From the NCBI RefSeq assembly GCF_001613935.1, contig NZ_LQCI01000008.1, positions 63,100 to 127,099 on the forward strand: 64,000 nt of DNA. Reading direction: 5' to 3'. Position numbers and translations under genes: made by a program. Origin of the DNA: Amycolatopsis regifaucium. Lineage in GTDB: Bacteria; Actinomycetota; Actinomycetes; Mycobacteriales; Pseudonocardiaceae. Below, piece by piece: positions 33,243 through 40,918 of the stretch (the first letter of the stretch is position 1; every line of letters begins with the position of its first letter). The notes beneath the pieces were generated by a model. That model did not search any database and was not told the origin of the DNA. It saw only the letters and a list, made by a program, of their open reading frames with translations.

Positions 33243-34076
33243 ATGACCGTCGATTCGCGAGCGGCCGACGTGCGACGGCACGAATTGGCCGCGTTCCTGC
33301 GCAGCCGCCGCGAGCGCATCACGCCGGATCAGGTCGGCCTGCCGATCAGCGGCAGGCGCCGCACACCCGGACTGCGCCGCGAGGAGGTCGCGCAGCTCGC
33401 CGGGGTCGGGGTCACCTGGTACACGTGGCTCGAACAGGGCCGCGACATCAACGCCTCCGAGCAGGTGCTGGAAGCGATCTCCCGCACCCTGCGGCTCGAC
33501 CCGCACGAGCACCTGCACCTGTTCACCCTCGCCGGCGCCCCCGAACCGCCGCTGGAGAAGGACTGCAAGCTCCTGAGCCAGAACGTCTACCGGATGATGG
33601 CGAAACTGGAGCCGTTCCCGGTCTGCGTGCGCAACGCGCGCTGCGACATCCTCGCCTACAACCGGGCCTACAACTGGCTGATGGGCGACGTCGACGCGAT
33701 CCCGTTCGAGGACCGCAACACGATGGTCCAATGCCTGACCAACCCCGAGTGGCGGCGCAGACTGCCCGATTGGGAGACCAACCTGCCCCGCGTCGTCGCC
33801 GGTTTCCGGGCGGCGATGGCCGAACATCTCACCGAACCGGCGTGGAAGAACCTGGTCAGGCGGCTCCGGCAGGAGTCCGAGGTCTTCGAGCGGATGTGGA
33901 AGGAACACGACGTCTCCGGCGAACGGATCGTGCTCAAGCGGTACTTCCATCCGGATGTCGGCCTGCTGCGGTTCGAGTTCTCCTACCTGTATCTCGGGCG
34001 GCGTTCGGAGATCTCGCTGGCGACGCTCACCCCGGCGGACGAGGAAACCGCGGCGAAACTGCCCAGTTCCTTCTGA
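33243..34076 (+). CDS. Helix-turn-helix regulator, MmyB-like
   Basis: 277 aa. The ATG at 33243 (GTG at 33237 is also possible) follows GAGGTG. N-terminal XRE domain: HELAAFLRSRRERITPDQVG, RTPGLRREEVAQLAGVGVTW and YTWLEQGRDINASEQVLEAI, the classical MmyB N-terminus. The C-terminal MmyB-like ligand-binding domain has VYRMMAKLEPFPVCVRNARC, DILAYNRAYNWLMGD and RRSEISLATLTPADEETAAK. MmyB-type domains bind small hydrophobic ligands. It is divergent from the DHA2 pump and probably represses both promoters through the CTGGTACCAG sites, one of which overlaps the region where its own promoter must lie. Confidence 0.92.
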   Translation: MTVDSRAADVRRHELAAFLRSRRERITPDQVGLPISGRRRTPGLRREEVAQLAGVGVTWYTWLEQGRDINASEQVLEAISRTLRLDPHEHLHLFTLAGAPEPPLEKDCKLLSQNVYRMMAKLEPFPVCVRNARCDILAYNRAYNWLMGDVDAIPFEDRNTMVQCLTNPEWRRRLPDWETNLPRVVAGFRAAMAEHLTEPAWKNLVRRLRQESEVFERMWKEHDVSGERIVLKRYFHPDVGLLRFEFSYLYLGRRSEISLATLTPADEETAAKLPSSF

Positions 34077-34118
34077 AGAGGGAGGCGGACCAGGCTTCCG
34101 AGGGAGTCTTTCCGCGGT

Positions 34119-34988
34119 GTGGACGCCGAAGCTGACCGCATGACCGCAGCAGTCGCCACTCCCAAGATCTCCAGCGCCCGCCTGATCGTCTGCTACGCCG
34201 CGATCCTGGGCACGCTGCCCTATCTGATACTCAAGGCCTCCTGGGTCACGGGAGGCAGCATCGGCCTCCGCGATCCGTCCTTTGTGGACTCCGAGCTGAT
34301 GCTCTTCGCGAACCTGCTCACCGGCGGGATGGACGTCGTCGCGGCGGTGCTCGCGTTGGCGTTCACCTATTCCTGGGGTCGCCGGATCCCCGCGCCGCTC
34401 GTGCTCTTCCCCATCTGGATCGGCACCGGACTGCTCGCGCCGATCGTGCTGAACCTTCCGGTGATCGTCGCCGACCTGATGCGGCCGCAGCCGGCCGAAC
34501 TGCCCTTGGAGAACTGGGTCTGGGCCGTCGTCTACGGCGGTTTCGCCTGGCAGGGTGTCCTGCTGCTGACCGCGTTCGTCCTCTACGCCCGCGATCGCTG
34601 GTGGTTCGTCGTCACCGGCACCGCGCGCCCGGGAAAGATCGGCGCGGCGGGCGCGCTCGGTATCGCCGCCGCCCTCGGTTCCGCGATCGGCCACACGATC
34701 TGGGCGTTCGGCTCCGGCGGGATGTCGGCTCGCGGTCAGGACGTCGTGATCGCGCTGCTCGGCGTGCTCGCCGGGGTGGCCTTGGCGACCGTTTCGCGGG
34801 GACGGTTCTGGCCGCGGCTGGTGCTGGTGTGGACCGGTGCCGGGGCGATGGCGGGTTCGGGGGCGTGGGGCCTGTTCAGCGCGTTCGCCATGACCTCCTC
34901 CGGGCGGGTGCCGGTGCTGATCGTGCAGGTGATCGGCGGGGTGCTGATGATGACGTCGGTCCCGCGGCGGCTACCGCACGCGGCGTAG
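34119..34988 (+). CDS. Multi-pass membrane protein linked to a two-component system
   Basis: 289 aa from GTG 34119 (ATG 34140 is an alternative; AGGGAG at 34101-34106 is rather far from either). About seven or eight hydrophobic segments: SARLIVCYAAILGTLPYLIL, LMLFANLLTGGMDVVAAVLA, LVLFPIWIGTGLLAPIVLNL, VVYGGFAWQGVLLLTAFVLY, and others. No transporter or enzyme motif is recognised. It lies 58 bp upstream of a histidine kinase on the same strand, followed by its response regulator, so it may be an accessory sensor or a target of that system. Function unknown. Confidence 0.8.
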   Translation: MDAEADRMTAAVATPKISSARLIVCYAAILGTLPYLILKASWVTGGSIGLRDPSFVDSELMLFANLLTGGMDVVAAVLALAFTYSWGRRIPAPLVLFPIWIGTGLLAPIVLNLPVIVADLMRPQPAELPLENWVWAVVYGGFAWQGVLLLTAFVLYARDRWWFVVTGTARPGKIGAAGALGIAAALGSAIGHTIWAFGSGGMSARGQDVVIALLGVLAGVALATVSRGRFWPRLVLVWTGAGAMAGSGAWGLFSAFAMTSSGRVPVLIVQVIGGVLMMTSVPRRLPHAA

Positions 34989-35046
34989 GCGAGAAGCCGC
35001 TTTTCAACGGACGCGATCCGCCCCCACCCCCGGTAGCTTTCGTCCT

Positions 35047-36171
35047 GTGCTGCTGAAAGAACGGTATCCGTGGAGCCCGTGGGTGGGCCGAGTACTGCGC
35101 GTGGTGCTGCCACTGGGGTTCGTCCTCGGCGCCACGAGCAGCGCGGCCCGCTGGCAACCGGGCGCTCCGCCGCTGACCGCGTTCGGCGCACTGTGGCTGG
35201 TCGCCATCGCCCTGCCGCTACTGCTGGCCCACCGGTATCCGTTGCCCATCTTTCTGCTGACGGCCGCGCTGACGCTGGGCTACTACGCCTCGGACAATCC
35301 CGGCGGGCCGGTGATCGTGCTCCCGACGATCGCGTTGTTCGTGCTCACCAAGATCCGCGGGCCGCTGGTCGCCGGCAGCACCGGTGGATCGCTGCTCGTG
35401 GCCGCCGGTATCGCCCTGTTCGCCCGGCACGGGTTGGCCGGTTTCGATCTCCGGACCGGACTGGGGCTCGTCTGGGTGATCGCGGTCGTCGGGATCGGGA
35501 CGGCGGTACGCAACGGTGTGGCCGCGGCACGGGCCCGGCGCGAGCAGGCCGACGAACATCGGCACCGGATGGCCGAGCAGGAGCGGCTCACCATCGCTCG
35601 CGAGGTGCACGACGTCGTCGCGCACAGCCTCGCGATGATCAACGTGCAGGCCGGGGTCGCCGCGCATGTCGCCGATCGGCGTCCTGAGCAGGCGAAAGAG
35701 GCTTTGCTGAACATCAAGGAGGCGAGCGCTTCGGCGCTGAAAGACCTCCGCGCGACGTTGGCGGTCCTGCGTTCCGGCGAGGACAAGGCGCCCGCGCCCA
35801 GTCTCGCCCAGGCAGGCGAGCTGTTCGACCACGCGCGGGCCGCGGGGTTGGCGGTCCGCGTCGACGGCGAGCCGGGTGAGCTGCCCGCGCCCGTCGACGG
35901 CGCCGCGTACCGGATTCTGCAGGAATCGTTGACGAACGTGGTCCGCCACGCGAATCAGGCACGCGGAGTCGACGTCAGGTTCGAGCGGAAAACCGGTGCG
36001 TTGACCCTGCTCGTCCGCGACGATGGTCGCGACGCCGTCGAACCCGCGCCCGGCCACGGGCTGCGCGGCATGTCCGAACGGGCGGCCGCGTTGGGTGGCG
36101 CGCTCACGACGTCCGTCGTGGACGGCGGCTTCCAGGTTCGCGTCGATTTGCCGATCGAGGGGGAACTATGA
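35047..36171 (+). CDS. Sensor histidine kinase (NarL/DesK type)
   Basis: 374 aa from GTG 35047. The first 150 residues form about five or six membrane spans with very short loops, so the signal is probably sensed in or at the membrane. The HisKA_3 dimerisation domain has AEQERLTIAREVHDVVAHSL with the phospho-acceptor His188. The HATPase domain has YRILQESLTNVVRHANQA (N-box) and GHGLRGMSERAAALGG (G-box). It pairs with the LuxR-type regulator whose ATG overlaps its stop. The preceding membrane protein is a plausible third partner. Confidence 0.93.
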   Translation: MLLKERYPWSPWVGRVLRVVLPLGFVLGATSSAARWQPGAPPLTAFGALWLVAIALPLLLAHRYPLPIFLLTAALTLGYYASDNPGGPVIVLPTIALFVLTKIRGPLVAGSTGGSLLVAAGIALFARHGLAGFDLRTGLGLVWVIAVVGIGTAVRNGVAAARARREQADEHRHRMAEQERLTIAREVHDVVAHSLAMINVQAGVAAHVADRRPEQAKEALLNIKEASASALKDLRATLAVLRSGEDKAPAPSLAQAGELFDHARAAGLAVRVDGEPGELPAPVDGAAYRILQESLTNVVRHANQARGVDVRFERKTGALTLLVRDDGRDAVEPAPGHGLRGMSERAAALGGALTTSVVDGGFQVRVDLPIEGEL

Positions 36172-36836
36172 CGATCCGGGTGGTCCTCGCCGACGACCAG
36201 GTGCTGGTGCGCGCGGGTTTCCGGGTGTTGCTGGAGACCGAAGACGGCTTCGAGGTCTGTGCCGAGGCCGGTGACGGCGAGCAGGCCGTCGCGGTCGCGG
36301 TCGAGTACCAGCCGGACATCGTGGTGATGGACATCCGGATGCCGGGCGTCGACGGACTCGAAGCGACCAGGCGGATCACCGCGAATCCGGAGCTGACCGG
36401 GGTGAAGGTCCTGGTCCTGACCACTTTCGACGTCGACGAGTACGTCTACGAGGCGTTGCGCGCCGGTGCGAGCGGGTTCCTGCTGAAGGACACCGACCCG
36501 GTGGAACTGCTGCGGGCGCTGAAGGTGGTCGCCGCGGGCGAGGCGCTGCTTGCCCCCACCGTGACCCGGCGGCTGATCGCGGAATTCGTCGACCGCCCGG
36601 AGAACCGCCGCATCGACGTCAGCGCCGTCCGCGAGATCACCGACCGGGAGCGCGAGGTGCTCGGCCTGGTCGCCGGCGGTATGTCGAACGACGAGATCGC
36701 CGCGCACCTGGTGATCTCCACGGCCACCGCGCGGACGCACGTCAGCCGGATCATGACCAAGATCGGGGCGCGCGACCGGGCGCAGCTGGTGGTGCTCGCG
36801 TACGAATCCGGCCTGGTCAGCCCACGCCGGACGTGA
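36168..36836 (+). CDS. LuxR/NarL-family response regulator
   Basis: 222 aa, overlapping the kinase stop by ATGA. Receiver domain: IRVVLADDQVLVRAGFRVLL (acidic pocket), phospho-acceptor Asp55 in IVVMDIRMPGVDG, VLVLTTFDVDEYVYEALRAG (Thr and aromatic switch) and FLLKDTDP (Lys). The GerE-type HTH occupies about 155-210: ITDREREVLGLVAGGMSNDE, IAAHLVISTATARTHVSRIM. Targets are unknown. The upstream membrane protein operon is the obvious first candidate. An inverted repeat downstream (36905-36938) may end the transcript. Confidence 0.95.
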   Translation: MTIRVVLADDQVLVRAGFRVLLETEDGFEVCAEAGDGEQAVAVAVEYQPDIVVMDIRMPGVDGLEATRRITANPELTGVKVLVLTTFDVDEYVYEALRAGASGFLLKDTDPVELLRALKVVAAGEALLAPTVTRRLIAEFVDRPENRRIDVSAVREITDREREVLGLVAGGMSNDEIAAHLVISTATARTHVSRIMTKIGARDRAQLVVLAYESGLVSPRRT

Positions 36837-37427
36837 TCGGGAACCTCTACCGCGTTAGCCGGGTGGTGGGGATTCCCCCGAAAAGATGAGATTTGCGGGA
36901 AAGACCCCCGAATCACGCGGGGTGACCGAGGTCGGGGGATCGCTGACCCTCCGTTAAATCGGTGAGATGCACGTGCAGATGCACAACCTTCGGCGGCTCA
37001 AGCGGATCGGATCCGGAGTGGACACCTTCACTTCTTCTGCATTTCTACCTGGGGAAACAACCGGCCCCGCAGAGTGATCGACGACGCACGGCAATCAAGC
37101 CGAAGCCATCTGCACGTACGGCTAACCCTGATTTCCCGGTATTTTCACCCGTGACTTCGCCGAAACTTACGGCGACTTCGGGCACGGTCCGTGATTTTCC
37201 GCTTCCGGCCCTGCGGAAATTGCCGTCACTTTCTGTCGTGAAATGGTCGGCTTTAGGCGCCCTGTCCGGGTGCGGGCGGCGCTGAGTTGCTTTCACGCAA
37301 CGACTCTGAGCACTAGTCTTCGGTGCTACGGCCGCGCGGCGTAGTCACCTACTGGACGTGATTCTCACCCGGCCGGGCAGGTTCGATAACACTCCAAGAT
37401 CGCCTTTCTTCTCACTGGGAGTCACCA
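36837..37427. other. Intergenic region of 591 bp, no gene called
   Basis: Contains CCCCCGA (36905-36911) facing TCGGGGG (36932-36938), a possible weak terminator for the response regulator. The 10-bp palindrome TGCACGTGCA is near 36967. A GTTGC/GCAAC hairpin lies near 37285-37305, and CTACG/CGTAG arms follow around 37330-37345. Parts are AT-richer than the genome average. Codon bias is absent on both strands. The last 150 bp may be a structured leader of the 66-aa gene; I could not match it to a known riboswitch. Confidence 0.45.
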
Positions 37428-37628
37428 TTGACGACAAATACACCTGACCCCCTTCTGGTGGTCACCGCGGGCGTCGTCGTTCTCGCCTACATCGTTTTCG
37501 CCGCGATCCTCACCCGGCTTCTGCTCGCCAAAAAGGTCGCGCAGCCCGCCAAGGTGATCGGCTCGGTGGCGGCGTTGGTGGCCGGCCTGCCAGCCATCCT
37601 CTACGCGTTCGCGGCGGTGGTCGGCTGA
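37428..37628 (+). CDS. Small membrane protein, 66 aa
   Basis: TTG at 37428 with GGGAG 7-8 nt upstream; no ATG or GTG gives a better start. Two hydrophobic helices: LLVVTAGVVVLAYIVFAAIL and AKVIGSVAALVAGLPAILYA, separated by a short basic loop (LLLAKKVAQPAK). The TGA of this gene overlaps the ATG of the Crp/Fnr gene (TGATG), so they are translated together. The pairing suggests a membrane partner or signal input for the regulator, though this is inference. No family is recognised. Confidence 0.75.
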   Translation: MTTNTPDPLLVVTAGVVVLAYIVFAAILTRLLLAKKVAQPAKVIGSVAALVAGLPAILYAFAAVVG

Positions 37629-38377
37629 TGGGCGGATCTTTCCTGGAGGCGCTCACCGAGCGGCAACGGCGGCGGCTGACCGACCTCGCCAGACATGTCG
37701 ACTACTCCGCCGGGTCGACCCTGGCGAACCAGGCGGACCCGGTTCCGCCGGTGCTCATCCTGCAGACGGGTTTCGTGAAAGCGCTGCGTACGGCACAGGG
37801 CGACACGCCGCCGATGATCGTCGACCTGTTCGGCGCGGGTGACGTACTCGGGCTCGAAGACTGCCTGATCGGAGGGTCGAGCCACCTCGCCTACGTCGCC
37901 ACGAAGCCGGTCCGTGTCCTCGAAGTCCCGCAGAAGGCCTTTCGCCGCTTTCTCCACGACAACAAGCACGCGATGAGCGCGGCCGTCGAAGCACTGGCGT
38001 TCCGGCTGCGCCGCCGTGCTGCCGCGCTGGGCTTCGCGCCCGCCAAGGTCCGGAGCAGATTGACCGCTTTTCTGACCCGGTTGCAGGTGGTCTACGGAAT
38101 TCCCGGTGAAGGCGGCGTGGTGATCGACGTGGGCCTCAACCACGCGGACATCGCGTCCGCGATCGGGGCGTCGGCCGCGTCGGTGAACTCCGAGATGGCG
38201 AAACTGAAGAACGAGGGCTATCTCACGACGGGATACAAGACGATTCACGTCAAGAAACAACTGCGGGAAGACGGCCCTCCGCTTTTCCCGGCCCCAGCCA
38301 GGGCAAGGCGGCTTCCGCAGATGAAGCTGGGGCGCCGTGAGCTCAGCCGCGTTTCAGCTGAAGCGCCAGCCGTATGA
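37628..38377 (+). CDS. Crp/Fnr family transcriptional regulator
   Basis: 249 aa. The N-terminal cNMP-binding-type beta barrel has FLEALTERQRRRLTDLARHV, VLILQTGFVKALRTAQGDTP and VDLFGAGDVLGLEDCL. The RxS phosphate-binding motif of true cAMP receptors is not evident and there is no cysteine array for an Fe-S cluster, so the effector is unknown. The C-terminal winged helix has GVVIDVGLNHADIASAIGAS and AASVNSEMAKLKNEGYLTTG as recognition helix. The basic tail (PARARRLPQMKLGRRELSR) extends beyond the usual end. It is translationally coupled to the 66-aa membrane protein; its last 35 bp overlap an antisense microprotein gene. Confidence 0.9.
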   Translation: MGGSFLEALTERQRRRLTDLARHVDYSAGSTLANQADPVPPVLILQTGFVKALRTAQGDTPPMIVDLFGAGDVLGLEDCLIGGSSHLAYVATKPVRVLEVPQKAFRRFLHDNKHAMSAAVEALAFRLRRRAAALGFAPAKVRSRLTAFLTRLQVVYGIPGEGGVVIDVGLNHADIASAIGASAASVNSEMAKLKNEGYLTTGYKTIHVKKQLREDGPPLFPAPARARRLPQMKLGRRELSRVSAEAPAV

Positions 38378-38423
38378 CGAACACGACGGCCAGCGCGGCG
38401 ACCAGGGCGATCTCCCAGGCCAT
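38343..38423 (-). CDS. 26-aa membrane microprotein
   Basis: The minus strand reads ATG at 38421-38423, 26 codons and TGA at 38343-38345. A near-perfect ribosome site AGGAGG (complement of 38431-38436) lies 7 nt upstream. The product is MAWEIALVAALAVVFVIRLA followed by LQLKRG: one hydrophobic helix with an acidic N-terminal side and a basic C-terminal end, the standard form of a single-pass bacterial microprotein. The gene overlaps the end of the Crp/Fnr gene by 35 bp in antisense. Its function is unknown; regulation or stabilisation of a membrane complex is usual for such peptides. Confidence 0.7.
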   Translation of the reverse strand: MAWEIALVAALAVVFVIRLALQLKRG

Positions 38424-38543
38424 GGTGGCTCCTCCTCGTCCGGCATCGAACGCTCCGATGCTCTGCCCATAAGGCGCACGACCGGGGGAGGACGTTCACC
38501 GACACGGCCTAACTCACACTAATGGGGCAACGGAACGTCAGGC

Positions 38544-38606
38544 CCCCGTGCAATGAAAGGCCCCTTCATCGCAAAATTTGCGATGAAGGGGCCTTTCATT
38601 GCACGG
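38544..38606. terminator. Perfect 63-bp palindrome, GCAAAATTTGC core
   Basis: Arms 38544-38574 and 38576-38606 pair at all 31 positions around one central A. Core GCAAAATTTGC; the arms contain GTGCAATGAAAGGCCCCTTC. It lies 6 bp beyond the stop of the last glycosyltransferase gene of the minus-strand operon and probably ends that operon. It is the longest and most perfect member of the palindrome family in this window. Confidence 0.8.
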
Positions 38607-38612
38607 GAAGAC

Positions 38613-40382
38613 CTACAGCGCGCTGCCGACCGCCGCCCACACCCGGTGCGGGTCGAGGTCCATCGGCCGTGAGTCCGGATCCGGTCGCAGCCGCCGCAGC
38701 AGCACCTGCTGCACCAGCGCCGTCGGCTTCGCCGCCGAAACCACCCGCCGCCAGAACAGGTGATCCTCCAGGCCCTCGAACAGCACCTCGGAGTTCCAGC
38801 CGCCGAGTTCGTCGATCAGCGACCGCCGCACCAAGTACCCGCTGCCGAGGTACGGCAGCGTCCGCAGCCGCCGCTCCTCCGGCGGCAGCGCGCCGACCAG
38901 GCCGTCCACCGGATCCGCGACCGGGCAGTGCACGACGTCGACGTCGTCGGAAGCGGCCAGCAGACGCTCCAGCAGGAATTCCGAAGCGCGCATCCCGCCG
39001 TCGAGCACCAGCAGCCACGACGCCGTCGAGCGCTCGAGCAGCGAGTTCCTGGTGAGCCCGCGGCCGAGCGGGGTGTCGTGCAGCAGGACGTCGTACGGGC
39101 GCGGACGCGGCCACGGGTGGACGCCGTCCTCGCCGACGAGCACCTTCCGCGGCAGCACGCTGCCGGTGAGCAGGTCGTTCGCCAGATCGTCCGGATCGAC
39201 CTCGCCGGTCCGGCGCACGATCAGCACGTCGACGTCGGCCGAGCCCGGCACCGAAGCCGCAGCGGGCTCCCAGCGCCGCGAAGCGACCCTTCGCGCACCT
39301 GCCGCGCGCTGAGCGATTCGTGCCGACAGCGCCGTACCGCGTGCCGAAGCCGGGCCGGCGGCGGACCGGTCGCCCGCGAACCGCGCGTCGAACGACGGGG
39401 TGTCGACGGCGAGGGCGTCCTCCGGGTTCCGCAGGCTCGCCGCCAGCGCCCGTGCCGGCGCGATGTCCGCGGCAGGGGCCGAGCCCAGCGACGACGCCAG
39501 GTCGATCAGCCGCCGCGCGGACGCCGTCATGTCCAGCGACTTCACGAAGCCGTAGGCGGCCGAACGCAGGTGCCGTTCACGCTCGGGCTCGTCGGCCAGC
39601 GCGGCGACGACCGCGCCCAGCGCCTCCGGCCGGGCCAGCACCAGATGCTCGCCGGGGACCAGCGGTTCGACGTCGGCGGAGGTCTCGCTGACCACCACGC
39701 AGCCGTTGGTCATCGCTTCGAGGGTGCGTACCCATTCCAAGGTCTGCTTCTGCTCGCGGTGCAGGTTCAGCAGGAACCGCGACCGCGCGAGGTGCTCGAA
39801 CTTCGCCTTGCCCGGCAGGAAGTCGACCCGGGCGCCGGTCATCGGCTCGTGCGGCGGGGTCAGCAACCGCGTCCGCAGCCCGGCGAGATCCCGCGCGTAC
39901 GAGCCGAGCAGCACCGAACGCCGCCGTTCGGCCGTGCCGAGGTAAGTGACATCGAGGTCCCGGGGGCTGTCGAGGTCACCGCCCCACAGATCCCACAGCG
40001 GGCTGTAGCCGAGCTGGAAATGCTCGACGGAGATCCCGCGCCGCCGCAGTTCGGCGGTCGAATCGTGGTTGATGTCGACGGCGCCGCCCAGGATGGAGAG
40101 CAGTTCGGCGTTGCGCTCGAAGGTGGCGGTCCCGGGATGCTCCACACAGAACCCGATGGTGCGGCGGCACTGTTCGGCGGTCGGGAAGGCGGCGTCCGGG
40201 ACGGTCACGAAATACTCGTGGGGGACGACGACGTACACCGTGTCGGCCCCGCCCTCGGGATAGTCGCCGACCGCGGTCCTGGCCTTGCCGCCCGCCGTAC
40301 GCACGGCGTCGGCGATCACTTCGAGCAGTTCCTCCATGAAGGCGGAACCGCCCTCGGCGGAGACGAAGCAGAGTTCGGTCAC
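38613..40382 (-). CDS. Two-domain glycosyltransferase (CgeB/GT4-like + GT2-like)
   Basis: 589 aa from GTG 40380-40382. The N-terminal half (about 1-300) resembles CgeB/spore-maturation-type GT-B proteins: ADTVYVVVPHEYFVTVPDAA, HFQLGYSPLWDLWGG, DVTYLGTAERRRSVLLGSYA and FLLNLHREQKQTLEWVRTLE followed by MTNGCVVVSETSADVEPLVP, the E-x7-E-like donor site. A disordered Ala/Arg-rich linker (310-380) leads to a GT-A-like second domain with LVLDGGMRASEFLLERLL, YLGSGYLVRRSLIDELGGWN and EVLFEGLEDHLFWRRV (the ED motif). It probably transfers two sugars to a surface glycan. It is last in the operon and overlaps the coiled-coil gene by 4 bp. Confidence 0.85.
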   Translation of the reverse strand: MTELCFVSAEGGSAFMEELLEVIADAVRTAGGKARTAVGDYPEGGADTVYVVVPHEYFVTVPDAAFPTAEQCRRTIGFCVEHPGTATFERNAELLSILGGAVDINHDSTAELRRRGISVEHFQLGYSPLWDLWGGDLDSPRDLDVTYLGTAERRRSVLLGSYARDLAGLRTRLLTPPHEPMTGARVDFLPGKAKFEHLARSRFLLNLHREQKQTLEWVRTLEAMTNGCVVVSETSADVEPLVPGEHLVLARPEALGAVVAALADEPERERHLRSAAYGFVKSLDMTASARRLIDLASSLGSAPAADIAPARALAASLRNPEDALAVDTPSFDARFAGDRSAAGPASARGTALSARIAQRAAGARRVASRRWEPAAASVPGSADVDVLIVRRTGEVDPDDLANDLLTGSVLPRKVLVGEDGVHPWPRPRPYDVLLHDTPLGRGLTRNSLLERSTASWLLVLDGGMRASEFLLERLLAASDDVDVVHCPVADPVDGLVGALPPEERRLRTLPYLGSGYLVRRSLIDELGGWNSEVLFEGLEDHLFWRRVVSAAKPTALVQQVLLRRLRPDPDSRPMDLDPHRVWAAVGSAL

Positions 40383-40918
40383 GGCCGGTCCATCTTCTTC
40401 CGCACGACACGCAGCGGCGCGGTGACCCGCCAGCTGACGGTGCGGCGCGTGGCGTCGAGTTCGCGGGCCATCTCGGCGGCGAGCCGTTCGGCGTTGAGCA
40501 GCCGCTGCCGGTCCGCCGATGGCTCGCCGCCGGGCAGGATGTCCGCGTCGACGACGCCCGCCGAAACAACGAGTTCGGCGTCGAGCAGCGCGAGCCGCAG
40601 CCTGTCCCGCTCTTCACGGCAGGTCTTCAGCTCGGCGCGCAGTGAGTCGCGCTGCTGGTGGGCGAGCAGGACCTCGGCCTCCAGCGCGCGCAGGCGTGCC
40701 TTCGCGACGTTCAGTTCTTCCTGCTGAGAAGCGAGCTTCTGGTTCAGCTCGGCGGAGTCGCCTTCGTTCGACGAAGCCCCGGCTGTCGCTTCGCGCAGCT
40801 CGTGCTCCGTCTCGGCCAGCTTGGCCTTCAGCCGGTCCTGCTCGGCGGTGAACACCTGCCGCTCGGCACGGAGCCGGGTCAGTTCGGCCTGGACGCGGCC
40901 GGGAATTTCGTCAGACAT
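40379..40918 (-). CDS. Coiled-coil protein with glycosyltransferase-linker motif
   Basis: 179 aa from ATG 40916-40918. Residues about 8-115 are heptad-like and highly charged (LTRLRAERQVFTAEQDRLKA, AKARLRALEAEVLLAHQQRD, ELKTCREERDRLRLALLDAE). The C-terminus RRTVSWRVTAPLRVVRKKMD carries the SWR-x-T-x-PLR motif that usually follows coiled coils inside large bacterial glycosyltransferases. Here it is a separate protein between two glycosyltransferase genes and overlaps both (8 and 4 bp). It is likely a scaffold or membrane-proximal adaptor that holds the enzymes together. No signal peptide or span is seen. Confidence 0.83.
   Translation of the reverse strand: MSDEIPGRVQAELTRLRAERQVFTAEQDRLKAKLAETEHELREATAGASSNEGDSAELNQKLASQQEELNVAKARLRALEAEVLLAHQQRDSLRAELKTCREERDRLRLALLDAELVVSAGVVDADILPGGEPSADRQRLLNAERLAAEMARELDATRRTVSWRVTAPLRVVRKKMDRP

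Noticed and set aside
36837..37427. Riboswitch in the long gap before the 66-aa gene
   Set aside because: Hairpins are present, but I could not match conserved riboswitch elements (ydaO, cobalamin, SAM, TPP), so no riboswitch is called.
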